A DNA stretch of 64,000 bases from Costus lasius (lineage: Eukaryota > Streptophyta > Magnoliopsida > Zingiberales > Costaceae), in contig CM050451.1 of NCBI GenBank assembly GCA_027563935.2, positions 101,583,565 to 101,647,564 on the forward strand, given 5' to 3'. A program made the translations under genes and the position numbers. The notes beneath the pieces are model-generated. The model saw only the letters and a program-made list of their open reading frames with translations, did no database searches and was not told where the DNA came from. Within the stretch, counting starts at the first letter, position 1. Each line of letters begins with the position of its first letter. Positions 46,666 through 58,723 of the stretch are shown here, one piece after another.

Positions 46666-48113
46666 GCTTCCTCCTTGCGCCATTCTTGTGCTAGCAAAAA
46701 TCACCAAGTTCTCCTTGCGTGTGTCGAAGTCAAGAGATGCTTGGCCGAACTCTCTTCTCGTCAAGGAAGAAGCTCTTTCTCCTCTCAAGCCAAGGCGACA
46801 ATCGAATTCAATTCACCATCATCATTTAGGCGTTTTTCAAGTGATGGCGTTTCATGACTTCCAAATATGGCAAGTCATGAAGCCATGCGCTCACCCATAA
46901 GAAAACCGCCCAAATATGATTGAGCCTTGAACCATGCGTTCACATATGTGAACCGGTTCAAGCTAATTCAATTCAATTCGGTCCAAAGACCAAACCAAAC
47001 CGGCCCATGGTCTAGATCTCTCTGAACCAAAATGGCTCAAGATCTAACCGTTCATCTCATGATGTTCCTGATCTCACCGATCTAGAATCATCTCTCTCGA
47101 TCGAAGCTTACCGATCTCAAGCCCCAATCAATCAAACATGATCAGACCAGATCTCACTTACAATCAGAGTTTAAACTCCTTTAAACTGAACTCAAAGAAT
47201 TCAGTCCACACGATCAGACTTAAGTAAGCCATATCATCAAGTTGTGCGACCCTAAGGGTTTCCTCTAAATGTCGGTAACGATAACTTACATTATCACGAT
47301 CAGTGAGGGGTATCTAGCAACACATCACTGTCTCCCGATATAAAGGAAAGAGTCTTCCAAGACTACTCCCAAACCACAGCACAAGTGTGAATCCACTTCA
47401 CTAGGCATACATGTTTCCTTTGCCACTGGATGTTCTTATTGGACAAGCATGTCAAGCTTGTTATTCCAATATGATGAGCATGATTAGATCAGATGATCAT
47501 AGTCACCTGGGTATGGCCATACACTATCTCAATCATCCCATCTAGGGGGCCCGTATAGAACATCACACTCCAATTAAGGAGATGGCAATCCTTTATCTAT
47601 CACTAGTGCCCTAACCTGACTCAAGATCATTATCCAAGATAGTCTATAATCATTATGTTTCAAATGATATTGAACTACCTCAAAACAATGATAATCATCA
47701 TTTAGAAACACAAGTGATCTCAAGTCAGAGGACATGTGCCACTTAGTGCAAACAAGGAATATTCACATTGTGACAAGCAACTGAATATCCTAATGGGGTC
47801 TGTCCAGTACATCTAATGTACCCATGAGTCTACATCTTATTCCATGCTCGAAGCATCCTATAAGATCAGAACACATATTAGTCTCAATCATATCAAGGTT
47901 GTCTCATGTTCACCAAGATATCTCGACTAAGGACTTTATAGCATGTCAGCCTAGCTGAACAGCTTTGAGACATTATTCAGTAGTACACTTATTACAGCAG
48001 ACAAGGTAACAACCTGAATAATAACCATTGCCTTTATAAACACAAAAGTTTATTACATGATACTTGTACAATCCCAAGGCCTCAAACATTAGCCTTAAGG
48101 GCATATCCCAACA
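46666..48113 (-). repeat. Copia C7 5' LTR, inner part deleted
   Basis: It aligns with 43135-44584 of the other LTR with few differences. The inner 233 bp are gone. The outer end is intact and meets the target duplicate caagg. The palindrome is at 46936-46956. Confidence 0.9.
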
Positions 48114-48389
48114 CAAGGATACTTTGGAGGTCTTTGCTAGCACAAAGAACACCAAGGAGTAGCCATCTCTCTTCTTGTGTGCGATTGCCTTTGGAGGAGA
48201 GCCACATCGCCCTCTAGCTTCCAAGGCACCATCCAAGCGATGGCTATGGTATGAATTCTTTTCATCCATACAAGTTATTGAAAGTTGATCATATGTTCTT
48301 GCGAAAGATCTTTAGAAACCCTTGCTTCCGCTATGAAAAATTTATATGCGCCTCCTATTAGGGTTTCGCCCCCCTTTTGGGGACTTTCA

Positions 48390-49633
48390 ATTGGTATCAG
48401 AGCTAGTTTCGTATGAATCATATGATTGCTTGATGTTAATTTGTGATCCTTGTTTGCGTTTGATAAGTAGATCTAGAAGCATCTTGCGCATCTACATGGT
48501 AATTAGTGAAAATACATGAAGTATGTTTTTACTCCTTGGCGCTTGTATGATGTTTACTTGTTGGCGCTTGTTATAGATGTTTTTGTCAAAAACTTGTTAA
48601 CTTGCGCGCCTAACCTAGATCTATATCTGCGCCTACTTTAAACCCTTAGACGGGTTGATAGGGTTGAAATCATCAGTCTTGTATGGACCCAACAGTCTGA
48701 TCAGACCATCTGACAGGCTAGATGGGTCGACCAGATGGCACCTATGCGCAAGCATGAGGTGGCTATAGGTCGACTGCATAAAGGGCGTGTAGCGGTGTCT
48801 GATTGAGACAACCAGTGAACGCACATGAGTTAGGCCCGGGGTCACACCTGCTTGCCAGAACTCATGAGGGTCGTTCAGCCCAACGCATGCATTGTTGACC
48901 ATTAGGTCGACTCAAGTCAGTTAGGACTTGGTGCATGCAAGGGCAGTGGGTCTGACTAGGTCTGATGAGTGGATCCCTATTAATGGACCGTTGTAAGGTA
49001 GTAGGGCACATAAGAAAATTAAAATTGATGCCAATAGGTTTTCGAAAATTTTATTTTCTTGTCTTGGATCACATGTTGGTTGTATAACATGATGTCTGTC
49101 TATTTCATCTTATGTGGGTTGCCCAATTAATGTGTGCTGTGCTGGGGCCTGCGTGCCTGGATTAAAATGTAAATTATTATAATTATGATCTGCGCATCAC
49201 ATTTTAATTAATTTATAAAATGTAATTGACCTGCGTGTCAATCATGTCTAGATAGATTAAATTGTATTTTAATCAGACATGAGTTCAAAGCACACATGGT
49301 AGAGGTGCATGCAGCAAGTGGCTTCACCAGTGGGAGGTCTAGGGTTCGACCCAAGGACAGGCGCATTTTACCTGGTGGGCGCATCTCAGCTGCAAAAGGC
49401 CCTTGCATAGCTCAAGTGAAGAAGATAAAAGGACCGTTAAAATCCAACGTTAAATATCAAGCACGTAAGCCTTCTGACGCGAAACCTCACTGTTCTGACT
49501 ATCGTTGGGGCCGTGTTGTACCCACTCAGTGGGCACGCCCATTTATCTTCAGACGGTGTGCGATTACACCTGCGTGTTACAGAGAAGGGATTTATCGCTT
49601 CTCGTTGCTCAGCATAGAACCTGGTGATCCAGG
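48390..49633 (+). other. Copia C6 leader with primer site, tRNA-like module and first hairpin
   Basis: It has the primer site at 48392-48403, the tRNA-like module at 49297-49356 and the first triloop hairpin at 49521-49533. The second hairpin and gag are beyond the C8 insertion. A short frame over the tRNA-like module (from 49296) is not conserved in sister leaders. Confidence 0.75.
49297..49356 (+). other. tRNA-like module in the C6 leader
   Basis: A-box-like tggtagaggtg (49297-49307) and a B-box/T-arm-like hairpin at 49338-49356 (tctaggg, ttcga loop, one mismatch in the stem). It resembles the right part of tRNA-derived SINEs. There is no full cloverleaf. Confidence 0.5.
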
Positions 49634-51336
49634 TGAAGAAACCCCTTTCGAGAGGGGGGCGAGAACCCTAAACATGCACAACCGAAACCTTTGCATGGCG
49701 GAAATTAGGGATTCAAGAATCGCATGTATGATATATATAATCAACTAGATGAAAGGTTGCTAAAATCAACAAAGGATCATACCGATGCCATAGTTTAGAT
49801 GATGCCTTGGAAGCAAAGACTAGATTGCTTCTTCTCCAAAGGGAATCGCACACAAGAGGAAGAAGGCCTACACTTCGATCGCTCCTTGTGCTAGCAAGGC
49901 ATCAAAGTGTCTTTGATCGCTTGTAAGGGTGATGAAAGACTTGCTCGGCTTTCTCCACTAGACTTCGGCGTGAGTTCACTTCTCTACACACGAGAGTCCG
50001 CGAGAGGAAGAAGCAAGACAACGATCCACACGAAGTGGAGACGTTCAGCCAAAACGTGGAGACGTTTTTACACTTGAAAAACCGACTTTCCAATTATAGA
50101 AAGTCTTTAACTCCAAAACGTTTTGCGTTGAACTATTCGAAACTCACTTATTCATATTGAACCAAGCGCTCAATCATGAGCCGGTTCAAAGTATTTGGTT
50201 CAATGACCAAACCGAATTAGCCCAAGCATTAAGTCAAGATCGGATTAAACCCTAAGGTCCTAGATCTAACCATTCATCTTCTGATGCTCCTGATCTGACC
50301 GATCTAGCATCAACACTCTCGATCGAAGCTTACCGATCTCAAGCCCTAATCAATCAAACATGATCAGACCAGATCTCACTTACAATCAGAGTTTAAATCC
50401 CTTTAATCTGAACTGAAACAATTCAGTCCACACGATCTGACTTAAGTAAGCCATATCATCAAATTGTGCGACCCTAAGGGTTTCCTTTAAATGTCGGTAA
50501 TGATAACTTACGTCATCACGATCAGTGAGGGGTATCTAGCAACACATCACTGTCTCCCGATAGAAAGGAAAGAGTCTTCCAAGACTACACCCAAACCACA
50601 GCTCAAGAGTGAATCCATTTCACTAGGCATACATGTTTCCTTTGCCACTGGATGTTCTTATTGGACAAGCGTGTCAAGCCTGTAACTCCAATATGATGAG
50701 CATGATTAGATCAGATGAACACAGTCACCTGGGTATGGCCATACACTTTCTCAATCATCTCATCCAGGGGGGCCCCTTTAGAACATCACACTCCTTAAAC
50801 AAGGAGACGGCAATCCTTTATCTATCACTAGTGCCCTAACCTGACTCAAGCTCACCATCCAAGATAGTCTATAATCATTTTATTTCAAATGATATTGAAC
50901 TACCTCAAAACAATGACAATCATCATTTAGAAAACACAAGTGATCTCAAGTCAAAGGAAATGTGCCACTTGCAGCATTCAAGGATTATTCACATTGTGAC
51001 AAACAATTGAATATCCTAGTAGGGTCTGTCCAGTACATCCAATGTACCCATGAGTCTACATCTTATTCCATGCTCGAAGCATCCTATAAGATTAGAACAC
51101 ATATTAGTCTTAACCATATCAAGGCTGTCTCATGTTCACCAAGATATCTCGACTAAGGACATATGCATGTCAGCCTAGCTGAACAGCATTGAGACATTAT
51201 TCAGAAGCACAATTATTGCAGCAGACAATGTAACAAACTGAATAATAACCATTGCCTTTATAAACATAAGAGTTTATACATGATACTTTTACAATCCTAA
51301 GGCCTCAAACATTAGCCTTAAGGGCATACCCCAACA
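49634..51336 (-). repeat. Copia C8 3' LTR (1703 bp)
   Basis: On the plus strand it starts tgaagaaacccc and ends cataccccaaca. The palindrome is at 50166-50184. The adjoining tract (51337-51353) reads atctcccacttgcactt, the mirror of the family purine tract. Confidence 0.92.
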
Positions 51337-51356
51337 ATCTCCCACTTGCACTTAAT

Positions 51357-54300
51357 CTAATGGTTGAGAAATCTCAAACCCATATTACTACAGTGCTTCT
51401 CATGCTTCTGCTGCGCCAGAGGCTTGGTAAGCGGGTCTGCCAGATTGTCATCTGTATGAACCTTGCAAATTTTGATCTCGCCTCGATCAATGATCTCCCG
51501 GATCAAGTGAAACCGTCTCTGTATGTGCTTGGACTTCTGGTGCGACCGTGGTTCCTTTGCTTGTGCTATGGCTCCAGTGTTATCACAGAAGATAACCAAA
51601 GGATCTGCACTCGAAGGAACAACACCAAGTTCCTGAATCAACTTACGAATCCATACTGCCTCCTTGGATGCTTCCGAGGCTGCAACAAACTCGGCTTCTG
51701 TTGTGGAATCAGCAACAGTAGACTGTTTGAAACTCTTCCACACCACTGCTCCTCCATTCAAGCTAAATACATAGCCTGATTGCGATCGGAAATCATCCTG
51801 GTCAGACTGGAACGAAGCGTCAGTATATCCTTCAATACTGAGTTCTTCCTGACCACCATACATCAAGAACATATCTTTGGTCCTCCTCAGATATTTCAAA
51901 ATGTTCTTGACTGCAATCCAGTGTGCCTGACCTGGATTACTTTGGAATCGACTGGTCACGCTTAACCCGTAAGCGACGTCTGGGCGAGTACACAACATCG
52001 CATACATAATGGATCCAATAGCCGAAGCATAAGGCGTATTGTCCATTTCATCTTTCTCAGTCTGTGTTTGTGGACACTGACTCTTCGAAAGATTCAGACC
52101 ATGTCTGACTGGAAGATATCCTCTTTTAGAATTCTCTAAATGGAATCTCTCCAGGACTTTATCGATGTAAGTACTCTGGCACAGCCCGAGAAGCCTCTTA
52201 GATCTATCCCTGTAGATCTTCACACCTAATACATAGGCTGCTTCTCCTAGATCTTTCATCTGGAAACATTTTCTTAACCATGCCTTAACAGCATGCAGTT
52301 CCGGAATATTGTTTCCAATGACTAAGATATCATCAACGTAGAGGACTAGGAAAGTAATTACGCTCCCACTAAACCTCTTATATACACACGGGTCATCTTC
52401 ATTCTTGATGAAACCAAACTCAGAGATTGATTCATCAAAACGAATATTCCAGCTTCTCGATGCTTGCTTAAGTCCATAAATAGACTTCTTTAACTTGCAT
52501 ATTTTATGACGATCTGATGGATTAGTGAAACCTTCAGGTTGTGTCATATACACATCCTCATCCAGATTTCCGTTAAGGAAAGCTGTCTTCACATCCATCT
52601 GCCAGATCTCATAATCATAATATGCAGCTATCGCGAGAAGAATCCGAATAGACTTGAACATGGCTACAGGAGAGAAAGTTTCATCATAATCTATCCCGTA
52701 GATTTGTTTGAAACCTTTCGCAACTAGCCTGCCTTTATAGGTAACTACGTTACCATCCATGTCAATCTTCTTCTTGAAGATCCATTTACAGCCTATAGGG
52801 ATTACTCCTGGAGGCGGATCAACCAAATCCCAGACTTGGTTATCTGACATGGAGTCCATCTTGGCTCGCATAGCTTCAAGCCATCTTGCTGACTCCGGTC
52901 CACTGACCGCATCCGCATAAGTTAGGGGTTCATCATTATCAATGATGTAGACTCCGTCATAGCGCTCAGGCTGTCGACGGATCCTTCCCGATCTTTGCGG
53001 TTCCCGTGATGTCTGAGCCTCAGGTTGTTCAATAACCTGCTCTACCGGCTCAGGCTCATCCAACTGTGCTTGACTACTTTGTCTTTCCTCTAGATTCTCA
53101 TCCAGCTTTATTTCTCTCCCACTGGCCTCTTGCAGAAGAAACTCCTTCTCAAGAAATATGGCCGTCCGAGCAACAAATACCTTGTTCTCTTTGGGATCGT
53201 AGAAATAATAACCCTTAGTTTCCTTAGGGTAACCGACAAAGATGCATTTCTCAGATCTGCTCTCCAGTTTCCCAGAGGCGAGCTTTTTGACATAAGCCTC
53301 GCAACCCCAGATCCTGATAAACGTCAAGCTCGGCTGTTTCCCATACCATAACTCGTATGGAGTCTTTGAAACTGCCTTGGATGGCACTCGATTTAGTACC
53401 TTTGCAGCTGTTTCCAGTGCAAATCCCCAAAAGGAGTAAGGTAGAGTAGCCAGACTCATCATAGAACGAACCATATCAAGTAACGTTCTATTTCTCCTCT
53501 CGGATACACCATTCCATTGCGGTGTTCCTGGCGGAGTGAGCTGTGAGATAATCCCACACTCCTTTAGATAGTCAGTAAACGCATGACTCAAGTATTCTCC
53601 ACCTCGATCAAAACGAAGTGCCTTGATATTTCGGCCTAGCTGATTCTGTACTTCATTCTTGAACTCTTTGAACTTGTCAAAAGATTCACTTTTATGTCTC
53701 ATCAGATAGACATAACCATATCTACTGAAATCATCAGTAAAGGTAATGAAGTACTGATAGCCACCTCTGGCATGTTTACTAAATGGCCCACACACATCAC
53801 TGTGTATGAGGTCAAGTAAACCTGAAGCCCTTTGACCTTTGTGAGGAAAAGGTGACTTCGTCATTTTGCCCATTAAACAAGCATTGCATGTATCAATCTC
53901 CTCATAGGAGAATGATCCCAGCAGTCCATGATCATGCAACCGCTTAATGCGCTTCTTGTTAATATGGCCTAAACGACTATGCCATAGCAAGGTGCTGTCA
54001 TCAGCATACTTGGCTTTCTTATTATCAATGTTTTGTATAGAATATTCCATGTCCAACATGAATAACCCATTGTTAATTGAACCAGTAGCATAAACAATAT
54101 TATCAAGAGTAAGATAACACTTTGAAATCTTGCATTCAAAGGAAAACCCTTTCCTGACAAGAGCAGGAATAGAGATAATATTTTTGGTAATACTGGGTAC
54201 AAAGTAACAATTGTTTAATTCTAATACAATGTCAGATGGTAATGAGATGTAATAATCCCCTACAGTAACAGCAGCAACCCGTGCCCCGTTTTCAACTCGT

Positions 54301-55241
54301 AGGTCCACCTCATGCTGTCCCACCTGCCTTCTTCTCTTGAGTTCCTGTACATTTGAACAAATGTGAACTCCACATGCAGTGTCCAACACCCATGAAATAG
54401 AAGAAGAAGATAACATGACCTCAGTCACATAAATACCTGAGCCAGAAGCAATGCTTCCCCTCTTGTCTCCTTGGAGCGCTTTACAGTCCTTTTTCCAGTG
54501 ACCCAGCTGGCCACAGTGGAAACACCTGTATTCCTTGGACCGCTTAACCTTCTGTTTCAGAGCCTTACTGTAGTTCTTGACAGGGGCTTTGCCCTTCTTC
54601 CCCTTCTTCTTGTTCCTGGAAGGAACCATTAAGACAGAGGTTGAAGGCTTTCCCTTCAGAGTTTCCTCAGTAGTCAAGAGCATATTCAGCAGCTCTGCCG
54701 GAGTACAATCGATTTTGTTCATATTAAAGTTAATAATGAACGCATCAAAAGAGGGCGGTAGAGACTGTAGAATAATGTCTACAGCAAGCTCCTGATTGAT
54801 GGTATGCCCCAGTTTCTCCAGAGCCTCCTTGTGCCCAATCATCTTGAGCACGTGAGCTCCCACTGGGCTCCCTTCAGCCAGTTTGCTCTGAAAGAAAAGC
54901 TTTGTCAGATTATAGCGTTCTGTCCTCGCCTGTGCAGCATACAGCATCTTGAGGTTCGCTATAATCTCTATAGCCGACATATCCTCATGCTGACGCTGCA
55001 GCGGTGGCGTCATAGACGCTAGCATCAGGCAAGCGACATCAATGCTATCATTGACATGCTTTTCATAGGCATCAGGAACCGCCCTTGCGGCGTTCGCAGC
55101 GGGTTGAGGCGGCACAGCCGTCTCGAGGACATACAGTTTCCTCTCTGCCTTAAGAACGATCTTAAGGTGTCCGAACCAGTCTGAGAAGTTTGGCCCAGCA
55201 AACTTCTCCCTTTCCAGTAGGGATCGCACATTGAAGCTCAT
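51357..55241 (-). CDS. Copia C8 Gag-Pol polyprotein (1294 aa, intact)
   Basis: This is the intact reference copy of the family in the window. Copia Gag starts at about residue 12 (FAGPNFSDWFGHLKIVLKAE). A CCHC knuckle is at 240-253, and the protease active site LDTAC has its Asp at 287, with Ala where the catalytic D-S/T-G normally has Gly. Integrase follows, with finger HSRLGHIN...CNACLMGK (one K-to-N change beside a Cys) and DDE core motifs HSDVCGPF, DRGGEY and NGVSERRNR. Reverse transcriptase has YVDD at 968-971. RNase H shows TDASFQSD, TTEAEF and CDNTGA. The order protease-integrase-RT-RNase H identifies Ty1/copia. The ATG at 55241 is conserved in C1. The domain set is complete, so it could supply proteins in trans. 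Confidence 0.95.
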   Translation of the reverse strand: MSFNVRSLLEREKFAGPNFSDWFGHLKIVLKAERKLYVLETAVPPQPAANAARAVPDAYEKHVNDSIDVACLMLASMTPPLQRQHEDMSAIEIIANLKMLYAAQARTERYNLTKLFFQSKLAEGSPVGAHVLKMIGHKEALEKLGHTINQELAVDIILQSLPPSFDAFIINFNMNKIDCTPAELLNMLLTTEETLKGKPSTSVLMVPSRNKKKGKKGKAPVKNYSKALKQKVKRSKEYRCFHCGQLGHWKKDCKALQGDKRGSIASGSGIYVTEVMLSSSSISWVLDTACGVHICSNVQELKRRRQVGQHEVDLRVENGARVAAVTVGDYYISLPSDIVLELNNCYFVPSITKNIISIPALVRKGFSFECKISKCYLTLDNIVYATGSINNGLFMLDMEYSIQNIDNKKAKYADDSTLLWHSRLGHINKKRIKRLHDHGLLGSFSYEEIDTCNACLMGKMTKSPFPHKGQRASGLLDLIHSDVCGPFSKHARGGYQYFITFTDDFSRYGYVYLMRHKSESFDKFKEFKNEVQNQLGRNIKALRFDRGGEYLSHAFTDYLKECGIISQLTPPGTPQWNGVSERRNRTLLDMVRSMMSLATLPYSFWGFALETAAKVLNRVPSKAVSKTPYELWYGKQPSLTFIRIWGCEAYVKKLASGKLESRSEKCIFVGYPKETKGYYFYDPKENKVFVARTAIFLEKEFLLQEASGREIKLDENLEERQSSQAQLDEPEPVEQVIEQPEAQTSREPQRSGRIRRQPERYDGVYIIDNDEPLTYADAVSGPESARWLEAMRAKMDSMSDNQVWDLVDPPPGVIPIGCKWIFKKKIDMDGNVVTYKGRLVAKGFKQIYGIDYDETFSPVAMFKSIRILLAIAAYYDYEIWQMDVKTAFLNGNLDEDVYMTQPEGFTNPSDRHKICKLKKSIYGLKQASRSWNIRFDESISEFGFIKNEDDPCVYKRFSGSVITFLVLYVDDILVIGNNIPELHAVKAWLRKCFQMKDLGEAAYVLGVKIYRDRSKRLLGLCQSTYIDKVLERFHLENSKRGYLPVRHGLNLSKSQCPQTQTEKDEMDNTPYASAIGSIMYAMLCTRPDVAYGLSVTSRFQSNPGQAHWIAVKNILKYLRRTKDMFLMYGGQEELSIEGYTDASFQSDQDDFRSQSGYVFSLNGGAVVWKSFKQSTVADSTTEAEFVAASEASKEAVWIRKLIQELGVVPSSADPLVIFCDNTGAIAQAKEPRSHQKSKHIQRRFHLIREIIDRGEIKICKVHTDDNLADPLTKPLAQQKHEKHCSNMGLRFLNH

Positions 55242-57019
55242 GGTGTTCGTTGCTGCAGGAATCTACAACAATGCAAGAACAGCGAGGTCAGTATCAATGT
55301 TAAGAATCAATCAGGACTTAAGAATGATTCTTTTTCTCACTATTTTATCTGGCTGAAAAATCCAGCAAAACAGCCCGAAAGAGTAGAACTCTTTTAGTGA
55401 GATGGGATCCAGATTTCATACTTGGTCTCCGCGTCCCGCTCAGGCGAGATAAGATGCACAGAGATGACAAGCACTAATTTCTGGTAGGCTGTCCCAGCCA
55501 ATCGCCAACCCGTGCGATTCCCCTTCACCTGGGCAATCCAGCAGACTATGCCAACTGAGTTGGTACAACACAGTCTCTGATCCCTCAGATGGCTGCCTCC
55601 ATGCGCTACCGTATGCGCCACATATGTAGTCTACATGGTCAAGCTGACCCGACCTACTCCCTGGACCACCACGTGCTATGCTGAGCAACGAGAAGCGATA
55701 AATCCCTTCTCTGTAACATGCAGGTGTAATCCCGCACCGTCTGAAGATAGATGGACGTGCCCACTGAGTGGGTACAACACGGCTCCAACGATAGTCAGAA
55801 CAGTGAGGTTTCGCATCAGAAGGCATTACGTGCTTGATATTTTAGCGTTTGGATTTTAACGGTCTTTTATCTTCTTACTATCAGGCAAATCCTATGGCTA
55901 TAGCAGAAGATAAATAACTCATGCAATTCTAATTATTAAACAATAAAAGAAAGCATGGATCTTATGTGGTAAAAGCCCATAGCCTAAGTAAGACCTTAAT
56001 TAACTTAAGTCTTCACTTGCTTTTCTTGGGTCTTTTGCATCTCATCTGGTCCAACCCAGGGCCCTAGCGCTCAATGCAGCTCAGGTGCGCCCACCAGGTG
56101 AATGCGCCTCTGCGATGTGTGCTTTTGTGCTCTTGTCTAATCAAAATACATTTTGATCTATCTAGACAAGCTTGACTCGCAGGTCAATTATACAATAAAT
56201 TAATTAAAAAATGTGATTCGCAGATCACAAAAAATTAATTTACAAGTTTAATTCCAGGCTCGCAGGCCCCAGCACAGCACACATTTAACATGGGCAGCCC
56301 ACATAAGAATAAATAAACAAGCATATGGCATCAATCAATCATCATGTGATCCATTACAAAGAAAATAAAATTTTGAAAACCCCATTGGCATCAATTTTAA
56401 TTTCCTTATGTGCCCTACAACCTTACAACGGTCCATTGATAGGGATCCACTCATCCATCTAGTCAGATCCACTGCCCTTGCATGCACCAAGTCCTAACTG
56501 ACTTGAGTTGACCTTTTGGTCAACCATGCATGCGCAAAGGGCTGAACAACCCTCATGAGTTTCGGCAAGCGGGTGTGACCCCGGGCCTAACTCATGTGTG
56601 TTCACTAGTCGTCTCAATCAGACCTCGCTACACGCCGTTGATGCAGTCGACCTATAGCCACCTCGTGCTTGTGCACAGGTGCTATCTGGTCAACCCATCT
56701 AGGCTGTCAGATGGTCTGATCAGACTATTTGGATCCTACCTAGAGGGTGACTTCAACCCCATCAACCCGTCTAAGGGTTTATAGCAGGCGCAAATAAAGA
56801 TCTAGGTAGGCGCGCAAGTAAACAAGTTTTTGATGAAATACCATTCAACAAACTAAACATGCGCCAACATGAACATGCAAAAACATGAACAAAACACATG
56901 CGCCAACACCTAAAACCTAGCATGTAGATTCGCATATGAAAAAGATTTATACTAGAGCGCAAACAAGGATCACAAAGCAATCATATAACCATACATACAA
57001 CCGTCGCTCTGATACCAAT
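55242..57019 (-). other. Copia C8 leader and primer binding site
   Basis: The primer site is at 57006-57017 (gctctgatacca on the plus strand). The hairpin pair is at 55551-55563 and 55760-55772. The tRNA-like module is absent: near 56085-56115 the leader has a single aggcgcat (minus strand) where C9 has two flanking the module. Nothing else is recognisable. Confidence 0.8.
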
Positions 57020-57048
57020 TGAAGAAACCCCTTTCGAGAGGGGGGCGA
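57020..57048 (-). repeat. Copia C8 5' LTR, first 29 bp
   Basis: tgaagaaacccctttcgaga and the next 9 bases match the start of 49634-51336 exactly, then give way to the C9 LTR start at 57049. Confidence 0.88.
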
Positions 57049-58723
57049 TGTTGGGGTATGCCCTTAAGGCTAATGTTTGAGGCCTATGGGAATGTTTCAG
57101 TATCATGTAATAAACTCTTATGTTTATAAAGGCATGGTTGTTATTCAGTTAGTTACATTGTCTGCTGCAATATATGTTCTTCTGAATAATGTCTCAAAGC
57201 TGTTCAGCTAGGCTGACATGCTGTTAAGTCCTTAGTCGATATATCTTGGTGAACATGAGACAGCCTTGATATGATTGAGACTAATATGTGTTCTAATCTT
57301 ATAGGATGCTTCGAGCATGGAATAAGATGTAGACTCATGGGTACATTGGATGTACTGGACAGACCCTACTAGGATGTTCAATTGTTTGTCACAATGTGAA
57401 TATTCCTTGAATGTGACAAGTGGCACATTTCCTCTGACTTGAGATCACTTGTGTTTTCTAAATGATGATTGTCATTGTTTTGAGGTAGTTCAATATCATT
57501 TGAAACACAATGATTATAGACTATCTTGGATGGTGAGCTTGAATCAGGTTAGGGCACTAGTGATAGACATAGGATTGCCGTCTCCTTGTTTAAGGAGTGT
57601 GATGTTCTAAAGGGGCCCCCTGGATGAGATGATTGAGAGAGTGTATGGCCATACCCAGGTGACGGTGTTCATCTGATCTAATCATGCTCATCATATTGGA
57701 GTTACAAGCTTGACAAGCTTGTCCAATAAGAACATCCAGTGGCAAAGGAAATATGCATGCCTTGTGAGTTGATTCACACTTGTGCTATGGTTTGGGTGTA
57801 GTCTTGGAAGACTCTTTCCTTTATATCGGGAGACAGTGATGTGTTGCTAGATACCCCTCACTGATCGTGATAATGAGAATTATCGTTACCGACATTTAGA
57901 GGAAACCCTCAGGGTCGCACAATTTGATGATATGGCTTACTTAAGTCAGATCGTGTGGACTGAATTGTTCGGGTTCAGTTTAAAGGGATTTAATCTCTGA
58001 TTGTAAGTGAGATCTGGTCTGATCATGTTTGATTGATTAGGGCTTGAGATCGGTAAGCTTCGATCGAGAGAATGGATGCTAGATCGGTCAGATCAGGAGC
58101 ATCAAAGAGATCGACGGTTAGATCTGAAGCCTTAGGGTTTAATTAAGATCTAGACCATATTGCTTGGGATAATTGGTCTTGGACCAAACCGTGATGAACC
58201 GGCTCATGAATGAGCGCATGGTTCAAAGTGAAGAGAAGTTTGCGCTTGGGTAAAACCAAAGTCGCATGAGAGCATGAACGTGGGAGTGGTTTCTATTTTT
58301 AGAAACCATGACTCCTAAGCGTGGACACATCTCTCTCGCTTCATTCACACCTTGTCGCCGATTTTGGCTTAGGGTCTTGAGGCATTCTCGCGTGGAGGAG
58401 AGGCTAAGACGACAAGGAAGTTTTCGCCAAGGAGATCTCTCATCCTTTCCACTCGACAAAGGACCTTTGGAGAACCTTGCTAGCACAAGGATCAACAAAG
58501 AGTAGGCGACATCACCTTGTGTGCGCCACCTAAGGAGGAGATCCATTTCGCTCTCTCATTCCAAGACACCATCCAAGTGATGGCAATGGTGAGTATCGCT
58601 TTTTCATTATAAGTTGATCATATTACATGCTTTAAGATCGTATAAGAAACCCTAGATTCCGCTAGAAATTTTGTTGCGCCTCCTATTAGGGTTTCGCCCC
58701 CCTCTCGAAAGGGGTTCCCTTCA
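57049..58723 (+). repeat. Copia C9 5' LTR (1675 bp)
   Basis: It starts tgttggggtatgcc and ends ggttcccttca. The palindrome is at 58199-58217. A ctatttttag stretch near 58287 inside a small hairpin is TATA-like. Confidence 0.92.

Larger units (their letters stand above)
42902..48113 (-). mobile_element. Copia C7: internally deleted element with target duplication
   Basis: The minus-strand element has 3' LTR 42902-44584 (1683 bp), gag-pol 3' half 44605-46664, and an incomplete 5' LTR 46666-48113. An exact 5-bp duplication, caagg, flanks it (42897-42901 and 48114-48118). The 5' half of gag-pol, the leader, the primer site and the inner 233 bp of the 5' LTR are missing, joined at about 46664. 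It is inserted in the C6 LTR in opposite orientation. Confidence 0.93.
41485..49633 (+). mobile_element. Copia C6: 5' LTR and leader, split by C7 and cut by C8
   Basis: The C6 5' LTR spans 41485-42901 and 48119-48389 (about 1.69 kb without C7). The primer site is tggtatcagagc at 48392-48403. The leader runs from 48390 and is interrupted at 49633 by C8, before gag. The gag-pol and 3' LTR must lie right of the window. The LTR palindrome is at 42636-42654. Confidence 0.88.
49634..57048 (-). mobile_element. Copia C8: near-complete element, 5' LTR split by C9
   Basis: The minus-strand element has 3' LTR 49634-51336, purine tract, gag-pol 51357-55241, leader 55242-57005, primer site 57006-57017, and the first 29 bp of its 5' LTR (57020-57048), after which C9 intervenes. 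The remainder of the 5' LTR should lie right of the window. It is inserted in the C6 leader; the left flank is ccagg. Confidence 0.93.

Noticed and set aside
46468..46788. Chimeric frame joining an LTR-encoded peptide to integrase
   Set aside because: Created by the C7 deletion and ended by its stop codon. No sign of selection as a new gene.
49297..49356. True tRNA gene in the copia leader
   Set aside because: Only A-box- and T-arm-like parts are visible; there is no acceptor stem or anticodon arm, and the box spacing is short.
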